A stretch of 64,000 nt of DNA from Burkholderiales bacterium (lineage in GTDB: Bacteria; Pseudomonadota; Gammaproteobacteria; Burkholderiales; Burkholderiaceae_C), in NCBI GenBank assembly GCA_016703325.1, contig JADJCH010000064.1:20398-84397 (forward strand), read 5' to 3'. Position 1 is the stretch's first letter. Every line of letters begins with the position of its first letter. The notes beneath the pieces were generated by a model that saw nothing but the letters and a program-made list of their open reading frames with translations, was not told where the DNA came from and did not search any database. This document shows, piece after piece, positions 44,203 to 53,088 of the stretch. Position numbers and translations under genes: made by a program.

Positions 44203-46026
44203 GTGAATACCGCCCTGTCGGAAACCGACGTCGCTGCACTCGACGTCATCCTCGGGAAGTACCGGCGCGAGCCGGGTGACCTGGTGCAGGTGCTGCGCGA
44301 GACGCAGGATGCGCTGGACTACATCCCGCCTGCCGCGATGGCCTATGTCGCCACCGCTCTGGGTGTGCCCATCGGGCAGGTGCAGGCCGTCACCGCCTTC
44401 TACGCCTTCTTCCACGACCGCCCGATGGGCCGCTACCGCGTGCTCTTTTCGGACAACATCACCGACCGCATGCTCGGCTCGATGGCGCTGGTCGAGCACA
44501 TGCTCAGCCGCTTGAAGCTGAAGCAGGGCGAGCCCTCGGCCGACGGCCTGGTGTCGGTGGGGCTGGCGTCGTGCACCGGCATGTGCGACCAGGGGCCGGC
44601 GATGCTGGTGAACAACCGCAGCATCACCCGGCTGACGCCGCGGCGCATCGACGAGATCTGCGACCTGATCCGCGCCCAGGTGCCGCTGGCCGACTGGCCG
44701 GGCTTCTACTTCAAGGTGGACGACAACATCCGCCGCGCCGACATGCTGCTGGCCGCGCAGTGGTCGCCGGGTGAGGCGCTGCGTGCGGCCATCTCGCTTG
44801 GGCCGCTGGAGATGATCCATGAGCTGCGCCTGTCCAACCTGCGCGGGCGCGGCGGCGCCGGCTTCACCACGGCGGTGAAGTGGGAGGCGGCGCGCAACGC
44901 GCCCACCCATGGCCTGGACGGCACACGCTACGTGGTCTGCAACGCCGACGAAGGCGAGCCCGGCACCTTCAAGGACCGGGTGCTGCTGCAGTCCTACGCC
45001 GGCCATGTGTTTGAGGGCATGACGATCGCCGGCCACGCCATCGGCGCGAGCAAGGGCCTGCTCTACCTGCGCGGCGAGTACACCTACCTGCTCCAGGCGC
45101 TGGAGAAGCACCTGGCCGACCTGCGCAAGATGAACCTGCTGGGCCGCGCGATCTGCGGGCTGGAGGGCTTCGACTTCGACATCGAGATCCACGTCGGTGC
45201 CGGCGCCTACATCTGCGGCGAGGAGACCGCGCTGATCGAGAGCCTGGAGGGCAAGCCGGGCCGCCCGCGCATCCGCCCGCCCTTCCCGGTCACGCACGGC
45301 TACCGCGGCCAGCCGACGGTGGTGAACAACGTCGAGACGCTGTGCAAGGTGCTGGAGATCGCCACCCACGGCGGCGCGCGCTACGCAGGTCTGGGCACCA
45401 AGCAGTCCACCGGCACCAAGATCCTCAGCGTCAGCGGGGACGTGGAGCGCCCCGGGCTGTACGAGTACCCCTTTGGCGTGCGCATCGCGCAGGTGCTGGA
45501 GGACTGCGGCGCGCGCCACCCGCAGGCCGTGCAGGTGTCCGGTGCGGCGGGCATGTGCCTGTCCGAACGCGAATTCGGCCGGCGCATTGCCTTCGAGGAC
45601 GTGCCCACTGCCGGCTCCTTCATGGTGTTCGGCGCGCAGCGCGACCTGTTCGAGGTGGCGCGCAACTTCGCGCACTTCTTCGCCCACGAGAGCTGCGGCT
45701 TCTGCACCCCCTGCCGGGTCGGCACCACGCTGGTGTCCCGCCTGATGGACAAGATCGCCGCCGGCCACGGCACGCAGTACGAGATGAACGAACTGAACCG
45801 GCTGAGCAGCGTGATCAAGGGCTCGGCGCACTGCGGCCTGGGCACCGCGTCGTGCAACGCCATCGTCGACACGGTGCAGAAGTTCCGCCCCGCCTACGAG
45901 AAGCGGCTCAAGCCGGTGGACTTCGAGCCTGCCTTCGACCTGGACGCCGCGCTGGCCAAGGCCCGCGAGGTAACCGGGCGCGATGACGCCGACGCGCATC
46001 TGGCCCAAGGCATGGAATCCCATTGA
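44203..46026 (+). CDS. hoxF: NAD-reducing hydrogenase diaphorase subunit alpha (HoxF)
   Basis: Predicted 607-residue subunit. Residues 1-160 are a NuoE-like thioredoxin domain of which only the second cysteine pair (ASCTGMCDQG) remains. The NuoF-like part binds FMN and NAD: LRGRGGAGFTTAVKWEAARN, VVCNADEGEPGTFKDR, GAGAYICGEETALIESLEG. The 4Fe-4S ligands are in ESCGFCTPCRVGT and HCGLG. It oxidises or reduces NAD(H) for the soluble bidirectional hydrogenase. GTG start at 44203 with GGAGGAG upstream. First gene of hoxFUYHW. Confidence 0.95.
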   Translation: MNTALSETDVAALDVILGKYRREPGDLVQVLRETQDALDYIPPAAMAYVATALGVPIGQVQAVTAFYAFFHDRPMGRYRVLFSDNITDRMLGSMALVEHMLSRLKLKQGEPSADGLVSVGLASCTGMCDQGPAMLVNNRSITRLTPRRIDEICDLIRAQVPLADWPGFYFKVDDNIRRADMLLAAQWSPGEALRAAISLGPLEMIHELRLSNLRGRGGAGFTTAVKWEAARNAPTHGLDGTRYVVCNADEGEPGTFKDRVLLQSYAGHVFEGMTIAGHAIGASKGLLYLRGEYTYLLQALEKHLADLRKMNLLGRAICGLEGFDFDIEIHVGAGAYICGEETALIESLEGKPGRPRIRPPFPVTHGYRGQPTVVNNVETLCKVLEIATHGGARYAGLGTKQSTGTKILSVSGDVERPGLYEYPFGVRIAQVLEDCGARHPQAVQVSGAAGMCLSEREFGRRIAFEDVPTAGSFMVFGAQRDLFEVARNFAHFFAHESCGFCTPCRVGTTLVSRLMDKIAAGHGTQYEMNELNRLSSVIKGSAHCGLGTASCNAIVDTVQKFRPAYEKRLKPVDFEPAFDLDAALAKAREVTGRDDADAHLAQGMESH

Positions 46027-46036
46027 TCGAGCGACC

Positions 46037-46852
46037 ATGAACGAAATCGCCAACCGCTTCCACATCGACGGCAGCCCCGTCGATTTCGAGCCCGGGCAGA
46101 CGCTCCTGCAGGCCGCGCTGGCCGCGGGTGTGTTCATCCCGCACCTCTGCGCGCACCCGGAGTTCACCCCGCACGGCTCGTGCAAGCTCTGTACCGTCAC
46201 GGTCAACGGTCGCAGCGGCTCGGCCTGCACCATCGCCGCCATGCCGGGCATGGACGTGCAATCCGACACGCCGGAGCTGAACTCGCGCCGCCGCGTGCTG
46301 CTGCAGATGCTCTTCGTCGAGGGCCACCACTTCTGCCCCGGCTGCGAGAAGAGCGGCAACTGCACCCTGCAGGCGCTGGCCTACGAGATGGAGATGCTGA
46401 CGCCGCACTTTGCGCACTTCTTCCCCGACCGGCCGGTGGACGCCTCGCACCCGGACGTGCTGCTGGACATGAACCGCTGCGTGATGTGCGAGCTGTGCGT
46501 GCGCGCCAGCCGGGACTTCGACGGCAAGAACGTCTTTGCCCTTTCCGGGCGCGGCATGGCGTCCAAGATCGTCGTCAACTCCCCCACCGGCCTGCTGGGC
46601 GACAGCGACCTGGCCGTCACCGACCGCGCCGCCACCATCTGCCCGGTGGGCGCCATCCTGCCCAAACGAGTGGGCTTCAAGGTGCCCATCGGCGAGCGGC
46701 TCTACGACCCGATCCCGATCAGCGCGCAGGTGGAGCGGCTCTCCGGCGCCACCGCCGCGGCTGAAGCCTCCGGATGCTGCGGTTGCAGCGGTGGCACCGC
46801 GGGCGGCTGCGGCGCTTCGGCCAGCACTGCCGTGGCAGAGAAGGAGGCCTGA
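46037..46852 (+). CDS. hoxU: NAD-reducing hydrogenase diaphorase subunit gamma (HoxU)
   Basis: Predicted 271-residue NuoG-like iron-sulfur protein: 2Fe-2S ligands in HLCAHPEFTPHGSCKLCTV; the HCC site HHFCPGCEKSGNCTL; and 4Fe-4S ligands in NRCVMCELCVRAS and ATICPVGAI. It passes electrons between HoxF and the HoxY/HoxH module. About 30 C-terminal residues are Cys/Gly-rich (SGCCGCSGGTAGGCG), an unusual tail for HoxU. ATG 46037 follows hoxF by 10 bases; hoxY follows after 3 bases. Confidence 0.94.
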   Translation: MNEIANRFHIDGSPVDFEPGQTLLQAALAAGVFIPHLCAHPEFTPHGSCKLCTVTVNGRSGSACTIAAMPGMDVQSDTPELNSRRRVLLQMLFVEGHHFCPGCEKSGNCTLQALAYEMEMLTPHFAHFFPDRPVDASHPDVLLDMNRCVMCELCVRASRDFDGKNVFALSGRGMASKIVVNSPTGLLGDSDLAVTDRAATICPVGAILPKRVGFKVPIGERLYDPIPISAQVERLSGATAAAEASGCCGCSGGTAGGCGASASTAVAEKEA

Positions 46853-46855
46853 ACC

Positions 46856-47425
46856 ATGAGTGCCGTTTTGAACTCCCCGGTGGCCGCCAAGCCCAAGCTC
46901 AAGATCGCCACCACCTCGCTGGCGGGCTGCTTCGGCTGCCACACCTCGCTGTGCGACATCGACGAGCGCCTCCTGGAGCTGGCCGAGGTGGCCGAGTTCG
47001 ACCGCTCGCCGCTCACCGACATCAAGCACTGCTGCGCGCAGGTGGACATCGGCCTGATCGAAGGCAGCGTCTGCAATGCCGAAAACGTGCACGTGCTGCG
47101 CGAGTTCCGCGCCAGCTGCAGGATCCTCGTGGCGCTGGGCGCCTGCGCCATCAACGGCGGCCTGCCCGCCAACCGCAACGCACTGGACGTGGCCGACTGC
47201 CTGCAGCGCGTCTACTGCGAGCGCGGCGTGGGCAAGCTGCAGGTGCCCAACGACCCCGAACTGCCGCTGCTGCTGGACAAGGTGCGCCCGATCAACGAGG
47301 TGGTGCGCATCGACTACTTCATCCCCGGCTGCCCGCCCTCGGGTGATGCGATCTGGAAATTTGTCACCGACCTGATCGCCGGGCGCATGCCGCGCCTGGA
47401 GCACGGCCTGCTGCGCTTCGACTGA
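46856..47425 (+). CDS. hoxY: NAD-reducing hydrogenase small subunit (HoxY)
   Basis: Predicted 189-residue small subunit: TTSLAGCFGCHTSLCDIDE supplies the proximal 4Fe-4S cysteines, continued by VALGACAINGGLPA and FIPGCPPSGDAIW. No Tat signal, so it is cytoplasmic, as expected for the soluble group 3d enzyme. It links the NiFe site in HoxH to HoxU. Start ATG 46856. Confidence 0.95.
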   Translation: MSAVLNSPVAAKPKLKIATTSLAGCFGCHTSLCDIDERLLELAEVAEFDRSPLTDIKHCCAQVDIGLIEGSVCNAENVHVLREFRASCRILVALGACAINGGLPANRNALDVADCLQRVYCERGVGKLQVPNDPELPLLLDKVRPINEVVRIDYFIPGCPPSGDAIWKFVTDLIAGRMPRLEHGLLRFD

Positions 47426-47452
47426 ACGCGGGAAGAAACGAGGACCCACACC

Positions 47453-48934
47453 ATGTTCGATCTGGAAACCGCCGCCAACCCGCAGAAGCTGCGCCGCGTG
47501 GCCATCGACCCCGTCAGCCGCGTCGAGGGGCACGGCAAGGTCACCCTGCTGCTGGACGACGACAACCAGGTGCACCAGGTGCGCCTGCACATCGTCGAGT
47601 TCCGCGGCTTCGAGGTCTTCATCGAAGGCCGGCCCTTCTGGGAGGTGCCGGTCACGGTGCAACGCCTGTGCGGCATCTGCCCGGTGTCGCACCACATCGC
47701 CGCCGTCAAGGCGATGGACATCATCGCCGGCGCCAGGCAGATCCCGCCCACCGCCGAGAAACTGCGCCGCCTGATGCACTACGGGCAGATCCTGCAGAGT
47801 CACGCCCTGCACTTCTTCCACCTCTGCTCGCCGGACCTGCTGCTGGGCTTCGACAGCGACTTCACCAAGCGCCACATCCTCACCGTGGCCGAGCAGCATC
47901 CGGAGATCGCCAGACAGGGCATCCTGCTGCGCAAGTTCGGCCAGGAGGTGATCCGCCACACGGCAGGCAAGCGCATCCACGGTACCGGGGCGATTCCTGG
48001 CGGCATGAACAAGGCGCTGACGGTGGCCGAACGCGACGAGCTGCGCCGCGATGTCGACCAGATGATCGAGTGGTCGAAGGGCGCGGTGCAGCTGGTCAAG
48101 CAGATGCACCTGACCAAGCCGGAGTTCTACAACCGCTTCGGCGAGTTCGACTCCAACCTGATGGGCCTGGTGGACGAGCGCGGCGCGCTGGACTTCTACC
48201 ACGGTGGCCTGCGCGCCACCGATGCGGACCGCAACATCCTCTTCGACCACCTCGACTACGCGCGCTACGAGGAAGTGATCGACGAGCAGGCCAAGCCCTG
48301 GACCTACATGAAGTTCCCGCACCTGCGTTCGCTGGGCGAGGAAAAAGGTTGGTACCGCGTCGGCCCGCTGGCGCGGGTGGTGGCGGCGGACTTCCTCTCC
48401 ACCGAGCTGGCCAACCAGGAGCGCACGGAGATGATGGCCGTCGGCAACGGCAGGCCACCGCACGGCACCCTGCTCTACCACTGGGCCCGGCTGATCGAGG
48501 TGCTGCACAGCGCCGAGCTGATCCGCGACCTGCTGGACGACCCGGAGATTCTCGGCACCGACCTGATGGCCGACTTCGGCCCGCGCCAGGAGGAGGCGGT
48601 CGGCGTGATCGAGGCGCCGCGCGGCACCCTCTTCCACCACTACCGCGTCGGCGAGGATGACCTGGTCAAGTTCTGCAACCTGATCGTCTCCACCACCAAC
48701 AACAACCAGGCGATGAACGAGGCCATCCGCCACGTGGCCCGCACCTTCTTCGACGGCCGCGAGGTCACAGAAGGGCTGCTCAACCACATCGAGGTGGCCA
48801 TCCGCGCCTACGACCCCTGCCTGAGCTGCGCCACCCACGCGCTGGGCAAGATGCCGCTGGAGGTGGATCTGGTGGCCCCGGACGGCCAGCTGCTCAGCCG
48901 CCGCCAACGCAACATGACAGGCACCGCGGGTTGA
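47453..48934 (+). CDS. hoxH: NAD-reducing hydrogenase large subunit (HoxH)
   Basis: Predicted 493-residue NiFe subunit. Ni-Fe ligands: RLCGICPVSHH near the N-terminus and DPCLSCATHA near the end; the L0 motif SRVEGHGKV is present. Residues after the SCATH motif (ALGKMPLEVDLVAPDGQLLS and on) form the C-terminal extension expected to be cut off by HoxW after nickel insertion. It is the hydrogen-activating site of the group 3d bidirectional hydrogenase. The stop overlaps the hoxW start by 4 bases. Confidence 0.96.
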   Translation: MFDLETAANPQKLRRVAIDPVSRVEGHGKVTLLLDDDNQVHQVRLHIVEFRGFEVFIEGRPFWEVPVTVQRLCGICPVSHHIAAVKAMDIIAGARQIPPTAEKLRRLMHYGQILQSHALHFFHLCSPDLLLGFDSDFTKRHILTVAEQHPEIARQGILLRKFGQEVIRHTAGKRIHGTGAIPGGMNKALTVAERDELRRDVDQMIEWSKGAVQLVKQMHLTKPEFYNRFGEFDSNLMGLVDERGALDFYHGGLRATDADRNILFDHLDYARYEEVIDEQAKPWTYMKFPHLRSLGEEKGWYRVGPLARVVAADFLSTELANQERTEMMAVGNGRPPHGTLLYHWARLIEVLHSAELIRDLLDDPEILGTDLMADFGPRQEEAVGVIEAPRGTLFHHYRVGEDDLVKFCNLIVSTTNNNQAMNEAIRHVARTFFDGREVTEGLLNHIEVAIRAYDPCLSCATHALGKMPLEVDLVAPDGQLLSRRQRNMTGTAG

Positions 48935-49479
48935 GCGAAGCCGAAACCCGCCCCCCTCAAGTGGTCGCCAAAGTGGTGGTCTTCGGCTGGGGCAACACCA
49001 GCCGCGGCGACGACGCCATCGGCCCGCTGCTGCTGGCCGACCTGGCGGCCGCGCGTCTGCCAGGCGTCGAGACCATCGAGGACTTCCAGCTCCAGATCGA
49101 ACACGCGCTGGACATGGTCGGCGCCGACCTGCTGCTCTTTCTAGACGCGGGCATCCAGACCGCCGCGCCCTGCGTCTTCTACGAAGCGAAGCCGGCGGGC
49201 GTCTTCACCGCCTCCACCCACGCCCTGCTGCCCGAGGCGGTGCTGTCGGTGTACCGCCAGGTACAGGGGCAAGAGCCACCGCCGGCTTTTGTGCTTTGCG
49301 TGCGCGGCGAACAGTTCGGGCTGGGCGAGCCGATGAGCGAGGTGGCCACCGAGCGGCTGGAGACTGCCAAAGTGCTGGTGCGGGAGCTGTGCGCGCAGCC
49401 GGACGTGGCGCTGTGGCGGGCACGAGCGTGCCCAAGCCAACAGGTTGAAGTGTGCAGACAAGCTGGCAACTCAGACTGA
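48931..49479 (+). CDS. hoxW: Hydrogenase maturation protease HoxW, TTG start
   Basis: Predicted 182-residue HybD-type endopeptidase: VFGWGNTSRGDDAIGPLLL (nickel-binding Asp/Glu site), DFQLQIEHALDMVGADLLLF, DAGIQ and TASTHALLPEAVL (His ligand). It removes the HoxH C-terminal extension. Start is TTG 48931, overlapping the hoxH stop (TTGA), so translation should be coupled. The last 30 residues are not conserved. No hyp genes appear in this window, so they must lie elsewhere. Confidence 0.9.
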   Translation: MSEAETRPPQVVAKVVVFGWGNTSRGDDAIGPLLLADLAAARLPGVETIEDFQLQIEHALDMVGADLLLFLDAGIQTAAPCVFYEAKPAGVFTASTHALLPEAVLSVYRQVQGQEPPPAFVLCVRGEQFGLGEPMSEVATERLETAKVLVRELCAQPDVALWRARACPSQQVEVCRQAGNSD

Positions 49480-49501
49480 AGAAAACCATAAAAATCTTTT
49501 A

Positions 49502-49541
49502 TTGACAATAGTTTAGTCGTGGCATGATATTGGCAATCATG
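49502..49541 (+). promoter_or_regulatory. Promoter with perfect dyad across -10 and start codon of the fic gene
   Basis: TTGACA (49502-49507), 17-base spacer and TGATAT (49525-49530) form a good sigma-70 promoter. CATGAT (49523-49528) and ATCATG (49536-49541) form a perfect dyad around ATTGGCA that covers the -10 box and the ATG at 49539. The expected transcription start (about 49537) almost coincides with the ATG, so the mRNA may be leaderless. Confidence 0.55.
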
Positions 49542-50744
49542 GTCACGCTCTACGATTCGGCGCACCAGTTCGAACCGCTCTTTCCCTCCGAGGCGGCGCA
49601 GCAGCCACTGCTGGCGCAGGCCCATGACCTGGCGCGCGCGGCCTTGCAGTTGACTGGCCGGCCTGTGCCCAGCGAGCTTCGGCGCCTGCTGCGGGGCATG
49701 AACTCCTACTACTCGAACCGGCTCGAAGGCCAGCACACGCGGCCCTACGAGATCGAGCAGGCACTGCAGCAAGATTTCTCGGCCCATCGCGAGCTGGCCG
49801 CGCGCCAGCGGCTGGCGGTGGCGCACATCGAGGCCGAGGAGACCATCGAGGCGCGTTACCAGGGTGAAAACGGTGCCCTGCGGCTCTACACCACCGAGGC
49901 CCTGGTCGACCTGCACCGCGAGCTGTTCGCCCGCCTGCCGGCGGACGACCTGAACGCAGGCGCAGAGCCCATCGTACCTGGCCAGCTGCGCCAGCGCGAG
50001 GTGAGTGTGGGCCTGCACGTCGCGCCCGCCTTCACTGCGGTGCCGGCGTTGCTGCAGCGCTGGGGCGACGTCTACAGCCGTGTTCGCCGTGGCGAGGCTG
50101 CCCTGGTGGCACTGGGGGCTGCGCACCACCGCCTGGGCTGGGTGCACCCCTTCATCGACGGCAACGGGCGCGTCATGCGGCTGCACACCCATGCGCTGCT
50201 GGCAGCCCTGGGCTACACAGGCGGGCTGTGGTCGCCGCTGCGCGGCTTTGCCCGCAGCAGCGAGCGCTACTGCGCTGGTCTGGCTGCTGCCGACGAGGCG
50301 CGCCGCGGTGACCTGGACGGGCGCGGCAACCTGAGCCAGCGCACTCTGGTCGACTGGATCACCTACGTACTGGCCACCTGCCAAGACCAGGTGGACTTCA
50401 TGGCCGGCCTGCTCAAGCTCAGCGACATGGAGCGCCGCATCGCGGCCTGCCTGACCTACGAGGAGCAGACGCTGCGTTCGGGTGTGCGCCTCGCAGCTCT
50501 GCGGCCATTGCACTACCTGTTCGTCACCGACGGAACGCTCGAGCGCGGCGAATTCAAGCTCATGACCGGCCTGGGCGAGCGCACCGCCGGATCGCTGCTC
50601 AAGGCACTGCTCGATCGCCGGCTGCTGGCGAGCGACTCGCCACAGGGTCGCTTGCGCTTCGGCCTGCCGTTGCACGCGCTGCGCTTCTACTTTCCAGCCC
50701 TGTGGCCGGAAGCGGAAGCAGATGACCTGAGCCAGGCTGGCTGA
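49539..50744 (+). CDS. Fic family protein, class II (predicted AMPylator)
   Basis: Predicted 401-residue Fic protein. The active-site loop is HPFIDGNGR (His about 203), complete for AMP transfer. An N-terminal inhibitory-helix motif SNRLEG (59-64, [S/T]xxxE[G/N]) marks it as class II, able to silence itself. The C-terminal 120 residues form a winged-helix-like domain (LERGEFKLMTGLGERTAGSLLKALLDRRLL). ATG 49539 is preferred to 49524, since the latter falls in the -10 box. The local DNA is AT-rich compared with neighbours, possibly acquired. Target unknown. Confidence 0.85.
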   Translation: MVTLYDSAHQFEPLFPSEAAQQPLLAQAHDLARAALQLTGRPVPSELRRLLRGMNSYYSNRLEGQHTRPYEIEQALQQDFSAHRELAARQRLAVAHIEAEETIEARYQGENGALRLYTTEALVDLHRELFARLPADDLNAGAEPIVPGQLRQREVSVGLHVAPAFTAVPALLQRWGDVYSRVRRGEAALVALGAAHHRLGWVHPFIDGNGRVMRLHTHALLAALGYTGGLWSPLRGFARSSERYCAGLAAADEARRGDLDGRGNLSQRTLVDWITYVLATCQDQVDFMAGLLKLSDMERRIAACLTYEEQTLRSGVRLAALRPLHYLFVTDGTLERGEFKLMTGLGERTAGSLLKALLDRRLLASDSPQGRLRFGLPLHALRFYFPALWPEAEADDLSQAG

Positions 50745-50859
50745 GTTGAAAACGCAGCATGCGACCTGCTGCTGCGGCCGTGCCACGCGCAGGAGTTCGC
50801 CCTGTGGCAACAGCACGCGTGGTGCACCCGCTGAGCCCGATCCTCGGGCTGCCCGGCAG

Positions 50860-50876
50860 TTGGCTTGATCCTTGCA
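50860..50876 (+). promoter_or_regulatory. Sigma-54-type promoter candidate
   Basis: TTGGCTTGATCCTTGCA has the invariant GG (50862-50863) and GC (50874-50875) separated by 10 bases, and matches TTGGCacG....TTGCA well. Transcription would begin near 50887, giving a 155-base leader before the M48 peptidase gene. The rest of the 298-base gap (50745-51042) shows no gene. Confidence 0.45.
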
Positions 50877-51042
50877 CGGCCCCTTGTCAGGCGCCTCATC
50901 GGTCGGCTGGCGTGCAGATTCGGCACGGAAACGGTGCGCGAACGCTGCGATCTGCCGATTCGGGTCACCGCGTGGGAACATGCAGGCAGCGAGGATCGGC
51001 CGACGTTGCGTTGTCACCCGCTTTCTTGAAAGGGCCTCTGCC

Positions 51043-51762
51043 ATGCTGCGCCTCTTGCCATTGCGGCCCCTGCTGCCCCTTCTGGGCCTGCTGATGGCAG
51101 CGGGCAGCGAGGCTGTCGAGATCGGCGAGGTGCTGGAGCGCTCGCAGCAGCAGCGGCTGGAGGCAGGCGTGCCGGCGGACACGGGCAGCGAGCGCGCCCG
51201 GCGCATCCGCCGGAGCTTCGATCAACTGGTGCAACTGGCCCCCACCGCACACCCGGTGGAACTGCGGGTGCTGCAAGGCGGCCTGCAGGCCGAGGCCATG
51301 CTGGGTCGGGTGCTGGTGGTGGGCGAGGCGGTGGGAGACCTGCCCGAAGGTGAACGCCTGATGCTGCTGGCGCATGAGTACGGCCACCTGAGCATGGGGC
51401 ACTGGTCGGCTCTGGTGGGTCTGTACCGCCAGCACATTCCCGGCGAGGTGCGACCCGACACCACCGATCCGGTGGCAGGCGCCCTCGGTGCACAGGGCCG
51501 GCAGATGTCACACCGCCATGAATACGAAGCCGACGCCTTCGGTTTCGCGCTGGTGCGCCGGATGGGCATCGGGCTGGACGAGGCGCTGTCGCTGCTGATG
51601 CGTCGCCCGGTCAACTTCGACAGTCCCACGCACCCGGCCACGCGGCGGCGCATCGCCCAGTTGCGGTCGCTGCAGATGGCCGCCGATGCGGCAACCGACT
51701 CCCCTGGCGCGGCGGCAGCACTGGCGCGTGCGCCCAGGCCGGCGGCGGCTGCTTCCGACTGA
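51043..51762 (+). CDS. M48-family zinc metallopeptidase, exported
   Basis: Predicted 239-residue protein with a signal peptide (MLRLLPLRPLLPLLGLLMAA). The zinc site is LLAHEYGHLSMGHW (HExxH) with the downstream third ligand in HRHEYEADAFGFALVRRMG. It ends with the M48 pattern PTHPATRRRIAQL. No other membrane helices, so a soluble periplasmic or outer-membrane-associated peptidase like BepA/LoiP but without TPRs. ATG 51043 is chosen because the signal peptide starts there. Convergent with the GGDEF gene 4 bases away. Confidence 0.85.
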   Translation: MLRLLPLRPLLPLLGLLMAAGSEAVEIGEVLERSQQQRLEAGVPADTGSERARRIRRSFDQLVQLAPTAHPVELRVLQGGLQAEAMLGRVLVVGEAVGDLPEGERLMLLAHEYGHLSMGHWSALVGLYRQHIPGEVRPDTTDPVAGALGAQGRQMSHRHEYEADAFGFALVRRMGIGLDEALSLLMRRPVNFDSPTHPATRRRIAQLRSLQMAADAATDSPGAAAALARAPRPAAAASD

Positions 51763-51766
51763 TGCG

Positions 51767-52935
51767 TCAGGCTGCTGCCGTGCAGCGCACCCGGTTGCGC
51801 CCCTGAGCCTTGGCGGCGTAAAGCGCCCGGTCGGCACGTTCGACCAGCATCTCGATCGATTCGGCGCCATCGATCTGCGCCACGCCGGCCGAGAGCGTCA
51901 CCTGCAACGTCTCTCCACCCGACTCGATCAAGAGCCCCTCCAGCATCTGGCGCAGGCGCTCGGCCCCCACGCAGGCCGATTCCAGGGCGGTCTCCGGCAT
52001 CAGCAGCAGGAACTCCTCGCCGCCCCAGCGGCCCAGGGCATCGCAACCGCGCACGATGCGCCGCGCCTCCTCGGCAAAACGCCTCAGCACCAGGTCGCCG
52101 CAGCCGTGGAGTATCGGTCGTTGACCAGCTTGAAATGGTCGATGTCCAGCAGCACCACGCTCATGCGGGTGCCGCAGCGGCGATGGCGCTGCACCTCGCG
52201 CTCGAGCAGCTCGCCCAGGTGGCCGCGGTTCATCAGGCCGGTCAGGGCGTCCCGGGTGGCCAGGTACAGGATGCGGTCCAGCGCGGCGGCCAGATCGCGC
52301 TTCTGCTCGTGCAGGCGCCGCCGCATCTGCCGCAGGCGCTCGGCCAGCACTGCCACCGCAGGCATCATCAGCGTGAGCATGAGCAGGTGCCCGGCCTCGA
52401 CCGTGGCGGTCACATGAGGGTTGTGGGTGAACAGCAGCCAGGCCATGGCCAGACCCATCGACAGCACCGCCCAGCCACCAACAAACAACACCTTGCGGAT
52501 GGGCAGCGCAAACATGCCGAACATCATCGCCACCATCACGAGGTTGAAGATGCCGCCTCGCAGTGGGCCGGTCAGTGCGTAGGCCCAGGCACAGCAGCTG
52601 ATCGCAAACACCATCTGGCCCACGGTCATGGACGGATCGGCCAGGCGCTCGGACCAGCCGTTGCGCATCACGATGATGAACGCCAGTCCTCCCAGCCCCG
52701 CCACGCTGGACCAGGTCAGCGCAGCCGCCAAGGTCATCGCATCGACCAGCACGCCGTACGCCATGAAACAGATGCCGCCCACTGTGAACAGGCAAGCCAT
52801 GGCCGTCTGCACGGTGCGCAGGCGCCGCTTCGGGTCGGCCGGCAGCATCCGCTGCCAGACGGTGCCAGAGCGCGCGGGCGCCAGCGCCCGAACCGGGTCG
52901 GGCGCAGCTGCGGGCGAAGGAGGGTGGTTGGACAT
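51767..52935 (-). pseudogene. Membrane-bound GGDEF protein (diguanylate cyclase), frameshifted
   Basis: Two frames combine to about 389 codons. The N-terminal 200 residues hold about six membrane helices, followed by a coiled linker and the GGDEF opening LATRDALTGLMNRGHLGELL and VVLLDIDHFKLVNDRYS. Near 52105-52112 one base is missing after TACTCC; the other frame continues with GCGDLVLRRFAEEARR, the catalytic loop RWGGEEFLLLMP (GGEEF) and the end ADRALYAAKAQGRNRV. A full protein would make c-di-GMP. No RxxD inhibitory site is visible. A one-base error and a natural mutation cannot be told apart here. Confidence 0.87.
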
Positions 52936-53088
52936 GTTGAAGTCGGACGGACCGACTCAGGCACTCTAGGCCGACTCAGCCGGTAGCCATGGGGGAAAGT
53001 AGCCCCGCGCCCCAGCCCAATCCGGACCTTTGCGCCTGCTTGACCGCTCGGGCGCGACCGGACATTCGCGCCTTCTTACAATTTCCAC

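Noticed and set aside
45908..48907. A 999-codon open frame on the minus strand opposite hoxUYH
   Set aside because: Composition is the His/Ala/Val/Gly-rich type expected from the antisense frame of GC-rich genes; hoxU, hoxY and hoxH on the plus strand have full family motifs.
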